This document shows positions 15,795 to 22,231 of a stretch of DNA of 28,532 bases, piece after piece. The notes beneath the pieces were generated by a model. The model did not search any database, was not told the origin of the DNA, and was given only the letters and a program-made list of their open reading frames with translations. The first letter of the stretch is position 1. The number at the start of each line of letters is the position of its first letter. A program made the position numbers and the translations under genes. The stretch is from Deltaproteobacteria bacterium. Lineage in GTDB: Bacteria; Desulfobacterota_B; Binatia; UBA9968. The stretch is taken from NCBI GenBank assembly GCA_030620935.1, contig JAUXIP010000002.1, forward strand, positions 1-28,532, given 5' to 3'.

Positions 15795-15900
15795 TTGCAA
15801 ATCACGTTCCTGAAAGGCTCAGAGATCCTTCGCTTTGCTCAGGATGACTGTGGAGAGTGTCACTCTGAGCGACAGCGAAGAGTCTCTAAGGATTTTGCAA
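15795..15900. repeat. MITE-like element with imperfect inverted ends
   Basis: The ends TTGCAAATC (15795-15803) and GATTTTGCAA (15891-15900) are inverted copies with one extra T. Inside, TTCGCTTTGCTCAGGATGAC (15829-15848) pairs imperfectly with the segment 15859-15879 (GTCACTCTGAGCGACAGCGA). There is no coding content. It resembles non-autonomous palindromic elements. Confidence 0.5.
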
Positions 15901-15983
15901 AGCTAATTTTCATACCTCTACGAGGTAGATAGTGTCCAAAAGTGTTTCAAATGGTTCAATCACTAGCAGCCACAAACTTCGTC

Positions 15984-16069
15984 CCCTCTCCCTCGATGGG
16001 AGAGGGCAAGGGTGAGGGTGATTCTGTGGATTACCCCTCATCCTATCCTTCTCCCGCAAGGGGAGAAGG
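15984..16069. repeat. Double-hairpin dispersed repeat
   Basis: Two stems, CCCTCTCCC/GGGAGAGGG (15984-16006) and CCTTCTCCC/GGGAGAAGG (16047-16069), flank partly complementary GGGTGAGGGTG and ACCCCTCATCC. Similar CCTCTCCC-type elements are widespread in proteobacterial intergenic DNA. Its core resembles the CCTCCCCC stem at 4196-4218. Confidence 0.6.
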
Positions 16070-16096
16070 AACACAATCACGACTGGAGATGACTTT

Positions 16097-16972
16097 GTGC
16101 TGACGCGTAAACGCTTGTTCCTGGCCGCACTCATTCTGTGCGTTGCTCTCATCCTCGTCCTCGTAATCTATCAATGGCCTGAGGGCGAGGCCAGGATCGA
16201 GTTTGCGCCTTACGGAGAATCCTACCGTGAAAAACCGGACTTTGCCCAGGTGGAATACCAGTATCCGATCCCGCGGCGCGAATTGAAGAAACTGACGCCG
16301 AAAGATCTCGAACAATTCGATCAGGAGCAATTGGACCAACTCTACGCCCGGCTTACTGCCGGGCCCATTCCCGACGGGCCGTTTGACGGGACGATCATCT
16401 TTGCCAAAGGGAGTGGCATCAAACGGGCCGCGGAGCTCCTCGGTGGGCTCAAAGGGCTGGCGGTCAGATTCAAGGCCAAGAAATTGGAGATCATCGGCGA
16501 AGCGCTGTGGAAAGGAAAGGTCTTCTACCGCGATCAGCGGGTACTCCGAAACAGGATCGAAGACTTGGCGCCCTTGAAACCAGTGATCAAAGGCGATCTC
16601 AGCATGATTCCTAAGATGATGGTGGGCGGGAGGGAGGCATGGCTGCTTTTTCCCGCCAAACTCTATTGCGGCCAGAGCCTGCTCGACGGCCGCCGGGAGT
16701 CGATCATCATCGATTACGCTTTCAGCGACGAGATCGAAGGCTATCGCGAAGTGCCCGATTTCCTCGCCAGCCGTCACGGTTTCAAGGTGCGCGATGAGAT
16801 TCGCATGGTCCGGCCCGGTTTTTATCTCGGGCGCGCCTACATGGATCGCTTCTTCGTCCTGACCTTTACACTTTACAACGCCGAGATCGCCAAGCGGGAT
16901 GCCAGCGCCTTCTTGGCGGGGAAGCTCCCGGAAGACTGCTGGGTTGGCTCACAAAGAATGGCTATGCAGTAG
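16097..16972 (+). CDS. Conserved protein of unnamed family (membrane-anchored paralogue B)
   Basis: A 291-residue product with one N-terminal membrane helix (LFLAALILCVALILVLVIYQ, residues 7-26), then an extracytoplasmic domain. It is the larger paralogue of the 143-residue protein at 8102: shared blocks are GPIPDGPFDGTII, WKGKVFYRDQRVLRNRI, SIIIDYA and KVRDEIRMVRPGFYLGRAY. It has an additional insert between the first two blocks (about residues 105-140). I know no function. Start GTG 16097 has GGAG 8 nt upstream. The cytochrome gene follows after 18 nt, so the two are very likely co-transcribed and may be partners in the envelope. Confidence 0.72.
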   Translation: MLTRKRLFLAALILCVALILVLVIYQWPEGEARIEFAPYGESYREKPDFAQVEYQYPIPRRELKKLTPKDLEQFDQEQLDQLYARLTAGPIPDGPFDGTIIFAKGSGIKRAAELLGGLKGLAVRFKAKKLEIIGEALWKGKVFYRDQRVLRNRIEDLAPLKPVIKGDLSMIPKMMVGGREAWLLFPAKLYCGQSLLDGRRESIIIDYAFSDEIEGYREVPDFLASRHGFKVRDEIRMVRPGFYLGRAYMDRFFVLTFTLYNAEIAKRDASAFLAGKLPEDCWVGSQRMAMQ

Positions 16973-16990
16973 ATAATGGAGGCCGATCTC

Positions 16991-18505
16991 ATGACAGAGA
17001 AAACAAAACCATCCCGTTTTAAACGGCTACTTTGTTGGCTGGGAATGATTTTCCTCGCACTGATCATTATTGGCATCGTAGGCGGTACCTACTTGTTGGG
17101 GCGCTTCAGCGCGGATGTCCCGGTCGATTACGTGGACAACGAGGAGCACTTCAAGTACGGCTCGTTGGGCAGTGAGCATGAGTTCGGTATTCCTTATTGG
17201 ATCTGGATGGCACTGCCGGAGTTATTTGCAGACAAGCTTCCCGGCGAGGGGTTTGAGTCGGTCGGCTTCATCTACGAGAAAGGCAAAGATCTGCCCATCG
17301 GGATGTCGAAGCGTCGCTACCTAGGGTTTGATTTGGTCTGGTTGAATTGTGCTTTTTGCCATGCGGGGACGGTTCGGAATACGCCCGAGAGCGATCCACG
17401 GATTTACACGGCCATGCCCGCCAACGGTTTTGATTTCCGCGCCTTTATGAGATTTCTTTTTGCTGTCGGAGAAGATCGGAGGTTTACGCCGCAACGGATT
17501 CTCCTCCAGATCAAGACGATTCGGGAAAGAGAAGGACTGGGTGATCTCCCTCTTATCGACCGGCTCGCGCTGCGCTTTTACGGAATTTATTTCATGCGGG
17601 AGCGGATTCTTGCGATCCGGGATAGGTTGATCTTTCTTAGAGAGCAGCCGGAATGGGGGCCGGGGCGTGTGGATACCTTCAATCCTTTGAAGGCCTATTT
17701 CAATTTTCCTACTGAGAAGCTTACTGTGCGGGAACGCATCGGCACCACCGACTTCCCGTCCATCTGGAACCAAGGGCAGCGCCGAGATCTTGATATGAAG
17801 CTCCACTGGGACGGGAACAACGTGTCGCTCGAGGAGCGCAATCGAAGCGCGGCCATGGGCGCCGGCGTAACACCGCCGACTGCGGATCGGCCGCGCATGA
17901 AGCGGATCGCTAATTGGTTGTTGACACTCCCCGCGCCTCCCTATCCTTACAAGATCGACAAGGAACTCACCGATCGAGGCGCTCCCGTCTACAAGAAGTA
18001 CTGTGCCGAATGTCACGGCGCAGACGGGAAGGACTTCCGGGGCGAGTACGCCGGAAAGGTCACGCCGATTGAAGAGATCGGGACCGACAGGCGGCGGCTC
18101 GATTCATACACCTATCAGCTGGCAGTTAACCAGAACGCGATCTTTGCCGGTTACGGGAACGAGCGCTTCAGCCACTTTCGTAAGACCTTTGGTTATGCCA
18201 ATAGTCCCCTCGACGGCATCTGGCTGCGTGCTCCCTATTTGCACAACGGCTCGGTTCCAACACTTCGCGACTTGTTGGAACCAACCGAAAAGCGGCCCAA
18301 GCTTTTCTATCGCGGCAACGACGTTTACGATCGGAAGAAGGTGGGGTTTGTTTCCGACGTTGCCGGGGAGAACGAGCGCAAGTTTTTCCGCTTCGATACG
18401 ACCGAGGCGGGTAATTCCAACAAAGGCCATGAGGGTTACCGTTACGGCACGGAACTTTCTCCGGCGGAGAAAGAGGCTTTAGTGGAGTATCTCAAAACCT
18501 TTTAA
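16991..18505 (+). CDS. Membrane-anchored diheme c-type cytochrome, RoxA/CytoC_perox-like (short form 1)
   Basis: A 504-residue product from ATG 16991, chosen because GGAGG (16978-16982) lies 8 nt upstream; an in-frame ATG at 16976 overlaps that site. One N-terminal helix (LGMIFLALIIIGIVGGTYLL) anchors it to the membrane with the rest in the periplasm. Heme motifs are CAFCH (120-124) and CAECH (338-342). LDGIWLRAPYLHNGSVPTLRDL and the end KGHEGYRYGTELS...LVEYLKTF mark the RoxA/diheme peroxidase-like family; the LHNGSVPTL block is well conserved in this branch. It is a close paralogue of the next gene and belongs to the operon 16097-21693. Confidence 0.87.
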   Translation: MTEKTKPSRFKRLLCWLGMIFLALIIIGIVGGTYLLGRFSADVPVDYVDNEEHFKYGSLGSEHEFGIPYWIWMALPELFADKLPGEGFESVGFIYEKGKDLPIGMSKRRYLGFDLVWLNCAFCHAGTVRNTPESDPRIYTAMPANGFDFRAFMRFLFAVGEDRRFTPQRILLQIKTIREREGLGDLPLIDRLALRFYGIYFMRERILAIRDRLIFLREQPEWGPGRVDTFNPLKAYFNFPTEKLTVRERIGTTDFPSIWNQGQRRDLDMKLHWDGNNVSLEERNRSAAMGAGVTPPTADRPRMKRIANWLLTLPAPPYPYKIDKELTDRGAPVYKKYCAECHGADGKDFRGEYAGKVTPIEEIGTDRRRLDSYTYQLAVNQNAIFAGYGNERFSHFRKTFGYANSPLDGIWLRAPYLHNGSVPTLRDLLEPTEKRPKLFYRGNDVYDRKKVGFVSDVAGENERKFFRFDTTEAGNSNKGHEGYRYGTELSPAEKEALVEYLKTF

Positions 18506-18515
18506 CTCGACACCC

Positions 18516-18547
18516 GAAACTCGAAACGTGAAACAGCGAAAGTGCAG
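18516..18547. repeat. GAAAC-type short-unit repeat
   Basis: The spacer reads CCGAAACTCGAAACGTGAAACAG-like degenerate units of 7-8 bp. It resembles half of the inverted short-unit arrays seen elsewhere in this window. Confidence 0.4.
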
Positions 18548-18553
18548 ATGAGG

Positions 18554-18569
18554 CTTTTTGAGCGGCCTG
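18554..18569 (+). repeat. Variant copy of the CTTTTTGAGCAGCCTG repeat
   Basis: Reads CTTTTTGAGCGGCCTG, one mismatch to the other two copies, placed 12 nt before the start of the second short cytochrome and just ahead of its AGGAGG site. Confidence 0.55.
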
Positions 18570-18581
18570 CTAGGAGGAATA

Positions 18582-20045
18582 ATGGCTGAAGGAAAGAAAA
18601 AACGACGGGGTTGGAAGATCTGCTTGGCATTGGTTCTATTGTTGGGCATCGCAGGGGGGATTATCGGCTGGCAGAGGTTCCTCCGCGAGGAGCCGCAGCC
18701 GGACTGGGTCATGTCTTCGCCTGAGATGCGCTTCAAGTACGGCTCGATCGGTGCAGAACACGACGCCGGCATTCCGTATTGGATCTTTTTCGTGTTGCCA
18801 CGCATGTTTCCGGAGAAACTGCCCGGTCCCGGCGGCTACGCCTCATTGGGTGTCGCCTGGGAACAGGGACAGGAGCTGCCGATCGGTTTCACAAAAAAAG
18901 TCATCGGCTTCCCGCGCGTGGCGAATAACTGCGCCTCCTGCCACACCGCAAGCTATCGTAAAAGCCCGAAAGAAAACCCGACGTTCGTACCGGCCGGCCC
19001 CAACCACACGCTTAACCTTCAGGCGTTCTTTCGATTCGTTGTAGATTGCGCCAAGGATCCGCGCTTCAATGCGGATGAGATCTTGGGTGAGATCGACCTG
19101 GTCTATAAACTTTCTTGGCTCGATCGGATGATTTACCGCTATCTTCTGATCCCGATCACCAAAAAGCGCCTATTGGAACGCGAGGGACAGTTTGCCTGGG
19201 TCTATCACAAGGACTTCCCTGAGTGGGGCCGTGGACGCGATGACGCTATGAATCTCACCAAGTATTTCCTGCTCGAGGTTCCCATGGACAACAGCATCGG
19301 CCCCACGGACATGCCGTCCGTCTGGAACCTGAAGAAATACAAACCCGAGAAAGGGATGCTCATGAATCTCGCCGGCGACAGCCACGACGCGCGCTCCGTG
19401 ATAATCGACTCCGCGCTCGGACTGCTCGGCGCTGAGCCGCACGACATGGAGGACTTCCTGGAACAGGTGGCGTGGCTGGAAGAATATCTAGGCAATCTGC
19501 AGGCTCCCAACTATCCGTTTCCGATCGATGCGCCAAAGGCCGAGGCCGGCAAAGCCGTCTTCGAGCAAAACTGCGTGAGTTGCCACGCGAGCGAGCGTAC
19601 CGGAAAGCGTGTGCCGGTCAAAGAGGTCGGCACCGATCGCGAGCGGCTGGATACCTGGAGCAAACAGGCGGCCATTGAGTCGAACAAGGTCGTGAGCAGC
19701 TTCGGAATCGAACGCCGCGGGCTCGTAGAGAACGAGCCGAGCGGTTATATCGCGGCATTTCTCGACGGTATCTGGCTGCGCGCGCCCTATCTGCACAACG
19801 GCTCGGTGCCGACGCTGCGCGATCTGCTCAAGCCCGCGGCAGAGAGGCCCAAAGTCTTCTATCGGGGCTACGACGTTTACCATCCGGTCGACGTCGGCTT
19901 TATCACGCAGGGCGAGGAGGCTGAGCACGTGGGCACAAAGTTCGACGTGAGCGAGCGCGCCAGCAGCAACCAGGGGCACGAATACGGCACGCAACTGCCT
20001 GCCGCTGAGAAGGACGCGCTTATCGAGTATTTGAAAACTTTGTAA
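18582..20045 (+). CDS. Membrane-anchored diheme c-type cytochrome, RoxA/CytoC_perox-like (short form 2)
   Basis: A 487-residue product from ATG 18582, preceded by AGGAGG at 5 nt; an upstream TTG at 18558 would add eight residues but has no such site. After a basic start (MAEGKKKRRG) comes a membrane helix (ICLALVLLLGIAGGIIGW). Heme motifs are CASCH (117-121) and CVSCH (331-335). It matches the previous cytochrome over most of its length, including MRFKYGSIGAEHDAGIPYWI, LDGIWLRAPYLHNGSVPTLR and the end HEYGTQLPAAEKDALIEYL, so the two arose by duplication. Both keep two hemes, arguing for distinct retained roles or a heterodimer. Confidence 0.87.
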   Translation: MAEGKKKRRGWKICLALVLLLGIAGGIIGWQRFLREEPQPDWVMSSPEMRFKYGSIGAEHDAGIPYWIFFVLPRMFPEKLPGPGGYASLGVAWEQGQELPIGFTKKVIGFPRVANNCASCHTASYRKSPKENPTFVPAGPNHTLNLQAFFRFVVDCAKDPRFNADEILGEIDLVYKLSWLDRMIYRYLLIPITKKRLLEREGQFAWVYHKDFPEWGRGRDDAMNLTKYFLLEVPMDNSIGPTDMPSVWNLKKYKPEKGMLMNLAGDSHDARSVIIDSALGLLGAEPHDMEDFLEQVAWLEEYLGNLQAPNYPFPIDAPKAEAGKAVFEQNCVSCHASERTGKRVPVKEVGTDRERLDTWSKQAAIESNKVVSSFGIERRGLVENEPSGYIAAFLDGIWLRAPYLHNGSVPTLRDLLKPAAERPKVFYRGYDVYHPVDVGFITQGEEAEHVGTKFDVSERASSNQGHEYGTQLPAAEKDALIEYLKTL

Positions 20046-20072
20046 TTGCCGTGAGCCGTTAAGGAGCAGAGA

Positions 20073-20291
20073 ATGGAATACTTAAAGGTAAATTTTTCTA
20101 AGGACAGAGGGGTGCTCGTCGACGGCAACCCATCCGGTCGGACGAATGTCGTCATTGAAATAGAAGCCGGGACCTACACGATTTCGCTCGCTCCGCCGCC
20201 TGATTTTGCCCCGGAGGAACAGGGGGTAGTCCTGGATCCCAATGAGACTTCGCCTCTCAACCCCAAGGAGATCTCTTTTGCAACCGTTTAG
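20073..20291 (+). CDS. Small PEGA-like domain protein
   Basis: A 72-residue product, start ATG 20073 after AAGGAG. The pattern VNFSKDRGVLVDGNPSGRTN followed by VVIEIEAGTYTISLAPP resembles PEGA domains (PF08308), small beta folds in which a DG...G loop is followed by a GxY/H strand, usually found in envelope proteins. There is no signal peptide, so it is probably cytoplasmic or a partner of another operon protein. Its 3' end overlaps the start of the patatin gene, which indicates translational coupling. The exact role is unknown. Confidence 0.65.
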   Translation: MEYLKVNFSKDRGVLVDGNPSGRTNVVIEIEAGTYTISLAPPPDFAPEEQGVVLDPNETSPLNPKEISFATV

Positions 20292-21693
20292 AAAATATCA
20301 GTGCCTGCTTTATCTTGTCCTGGTGCTTGGGCTGGCGGCCTGCGCCCATTATCCGCTCAACGCCCGACTGGCGCGCTACGACGCCAAGGCCGGCTACCGC
20401 TTCAGCCAATTCATAGCCAACGCGGACAATACGGACTCTCTTTTTATCTGCCTGGCCTTTTCCGGCGGTGGGACGCGTGCTGCGGCGCTCTCTTATGGGG
20501 TGCTCAAGAGGCTCGCGACTGTGGAAATCGAGTGGGAAGGAAAACAAAAGAACCTGCTGGACGAAGTGGACTGCATCTCCTCGGTCTCCGGAGGCTCCTT
20601 TACCGCCGCCTACTACGCGCTCTTTCGCCAAAGAGTCTTTACCGAGTTCCCAGACAAGTTCCTTTACCGCAACATCGAGGGCGAGCTGATCAGGCTAATG
20701 TTCAACCCGGTCAACTGGATTCGCTTGTCGTCGCCCTACTTCAGCCGAATCGATCTCACCGCCGAGCTTTATGACACAACGGTCTTTGAGGAAAAAACGT
20801 TTGCTGAACTCCTTGCTCAGCGGCGCAGGCCGTTTCTGGTCCTCAATGCGACGAACCTCACCTTGGGAGAGCGCTTCGAATTTACCCAGGAACAGTTCGA
20901 CGTGCTCGGTGCCGACATTGCCGCGTATCCCGTCGCCCGGGGGGTAGCCGCCTCCTCGGCCTTTCCGTTTCTCTTAAGCCCGATCAGTTTGAAGAATTAC
21001 CCTCAACCCGCCGACTACGAAAGGCCCAAAGAGTACGAAAACGCCTTGAAGGATTACGAGCGAAACCGGAGACGGTATCAATGGGCCAAAAACCAGGTCA
21101 CTTATGAAAATAAAGAGGAGCATCCCTTCGTCCATTTGATGGACGGTGGTTTGTCTGACAACCTCGGGCTGCGTTTTATCGCCGATAGCTTCCGCCGCGG
21201 CGAAATTCGCCAATTGATAAACAACGGCAAGATCGAACGGCTGGTTATTGTCGTAGTGAATGCGCGGACAGCGCCGCCAGAGGATCTGGACAAGCGGGAA
21301 AGCCCGCCTAGCCTTCCCACAGTGGCGTATAAAGTCGCTACCACAAGCATGGACAACTACACGTTCGAGACGGTTGAGATGATGAAAGAGCTGCGCAACG
21401 CGCGAGTTCAGGCGCAGAGAACCATAACGGATTGCCAGTCGATTCTTAGAAGAGACTGCCCGGCCGCGCCGCCGATCCCTCCGTTAGCGGGATCGCTCGA
21501 ACCCTATGTCGCCGAGATCAATTTCGAGAGCCTGACAGACGATCCACAGCGGCGTGATTACTTCCTTTCCCTTCCCACCTCTTTCAGTCTTTCCCGCAAA
21601 CAAGTGAATGATTTGATCGCCGTCGGCGCGGAACTCCTGGACAAGGCGCCCGAATTCCAGCGTTTCATGAGAGACCTCGGAAGTCAGAGGTGA
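20278..21693 (+). CDS. Patatin-like phospholipase lipoprotein
   Basis: A 471-residue product if started at TTG 20278, chosen because AAGGAG lies 7 nt upstream and the product begins with an ideal lipoprotein signal (MQPFRKYQCLLYLVLVLGLA then AC, lipobox LAAC, Cys22). An ATG at 20242 would prepend 12 residues and lacks a good site. Patatin motifs are clear: FSGGGTRAAAL for the oxyanion hole, SSVSGGSF with nucleophile Ser104 (first Gly of GxSxG replaced by Ser), and MDGGLSDNLG with catalytic Asp289. Patatins cleave acyl chains from phospholipids. Lipid anchoring places it in the envelope, close to membrane substrates. It closes the cytochrome operon, overlapping the PEGA-like gene by 14 nt. Confidence 0.88.
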   Translation: MQPFRKYQCLLYLVLVLGLAACAHYPLNARLARYDAKAGYRFSQFIANADNTDSLFICLAFSGGGTRAAALSYGVLKRLATVEIEWEGKQKNLLDEVDCISSVSGGSFTAAYYALFRQRVFTEFPDKFLYRNIEGELIRLMFNPVNWIRLSSPYFSRIDLTAELYDTTVFEEKTFAELLAQRRRPFLVLNATNLTLGERFEFTQEQFDVLGADIAAYPVARGVAASSAFPFLLSPISLKNYPQPADYERPKEYENALKDYERNRRRYQWAKNQVTYENKEEHPFVHLMDGGLSDNLGLRFIADSFRRGEIRQLINNGKIERLVIVVVNARTAPPEDLDKRESPPSLPTVAYKVATTSMDNYTFETVEMMKELRNARVQAQRTITDCQSILRRDCPAAPPIPPLAGSLEPYVAEINFESLTDDPQRRDYFLSLPTSFSLSRKQVNDLIAVGAELLDKAPEFQRFMRDLGSQR

Positions 21694-21696
21694 CTT

Positions 21697-21736
21697 AAGG
21701 GGACGGGAGTCTTTGAGTTAGGACTCCCGTCCCCTT
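21697..21736. terminator. Perfect 15-bp hairpin after the patatin gene
   Basis: AAGGGGACGGGAGTC (21697-21711) and GACTCCCGTCCCCTT (21722-21736) pair perfectly around a 10-nt loop, starting three bases after the stop. No long T-run follows. GGGGACGGGAGTC hairpins resemble REP elements mobilised by RAYT-type transposases, which is an inference from memory. It probably also ends or insulates the upstream operon. Confidence 0.6.
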
Positions 21737-21747
21737 CCCGGTTCTAC

Positions 21748-21776
21748 TTGTGGTCGATATTGTGGTGGAATATAAT
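21748..21776 (+). promoter_or_regulatory. Sigma-70-like promoter for the EACC1-caspase operon
   Basis: TTGTGG (21748-21753) and a perfect TATAAT (21771-21776) are spaced by exactly 17 nt. Transcription would start near 21783, leaving a leader of about 77 nt before GTG 21860. It lies right after the hairpin that closes the preceding operon, so the caspase module is an independent transcription unit. Confidence 0.6.
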
Positions 21777-21859
21777 CGGGCGGCTTTGGGGCTTTTTATG
21801 ACAAAGGAGTGTGGTTTTAAAAAGCCTTCACTACGACCGACTCTCACGGAGGTGTAGCT

Positions 21860-22231
21860 GTGGATATAAATCTTTCGGTTATCTCTGGTGATCTGGTTTC
21901 CGAAGATCTCCAAAATCTGACCCGTGACCTTTGCAAGAGCCTAGAGAAGGAAGCTGATCTGGACGCAAAGTTGCCGGAGCGTCCCAGCCGACCCAGGACT
22001 CGGGGCGAGCCCATCACCATAGGGGCCATTGTCCTAACCGCCCTGAGCAGTGGCACGGCGGTGGCGTTGTTTAACGTGCTCAAGTCCTACTTTGAAAGGC
22101 GCTCTTCGATAGAGTTCGAGTTTCAGCGTGAGGACGGCAAGAAACTTAGGGTTCGAACAGAGAACGTCCAGGACGATCAGATCGGACAGACCATTGAACT
22201 AGCGCGCGAGTTTTTCGGAGAGTCGCCGTGA
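21860..22231 (+). CDS. EACC1-like protein (effector-associated constant component 1)
   Basis: A 123-residue product, GTG start with GGAGG 7 nt upstream. It has the layout of EACC1 proteins: an N-terminal strand (INLSVIS) and helix (EDLQNLTRDLCKSLEKE), a linker, a hydrophobic Gly/Ala helix (ITIGAIVLTALSSGTAVALF, residues 52-71) followed by basic KSYFERR, then paired strands (IEFEF...KKLRV) and a closing helix. EACC1 was described as a constant partner of caspase- or trypsin-type effectors in bacterial conflict systems, where it may organise the complex at the membrane. Its overlap (GTGA) with the caspase start supports that pairing. Assignment rests on pattern and context. Confidence 0.7.
   Translation: MDINLSVISGDLVSEDLQNLTRDLCKSLEKEADLDAKLPERPSRPRTRGEPITIGAIVLTALSSGTAVALFNVLKSYFERRSSIEFEFQREDGKKLRVRTENVQDDQIGQTIELAREFFGESP

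Larger units (their letters stand above)
15756..16096. other. Intergenic region made of repeats
   Basis: No gene is seen. It contains a MITE-like element (15795-15900) and a double-hairpin element (15984-16069). A GTTTCAAATGGTTCAAT motif near 15943 is like the 9-bp units between tldD and pmbA. Confidence 0.6.
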
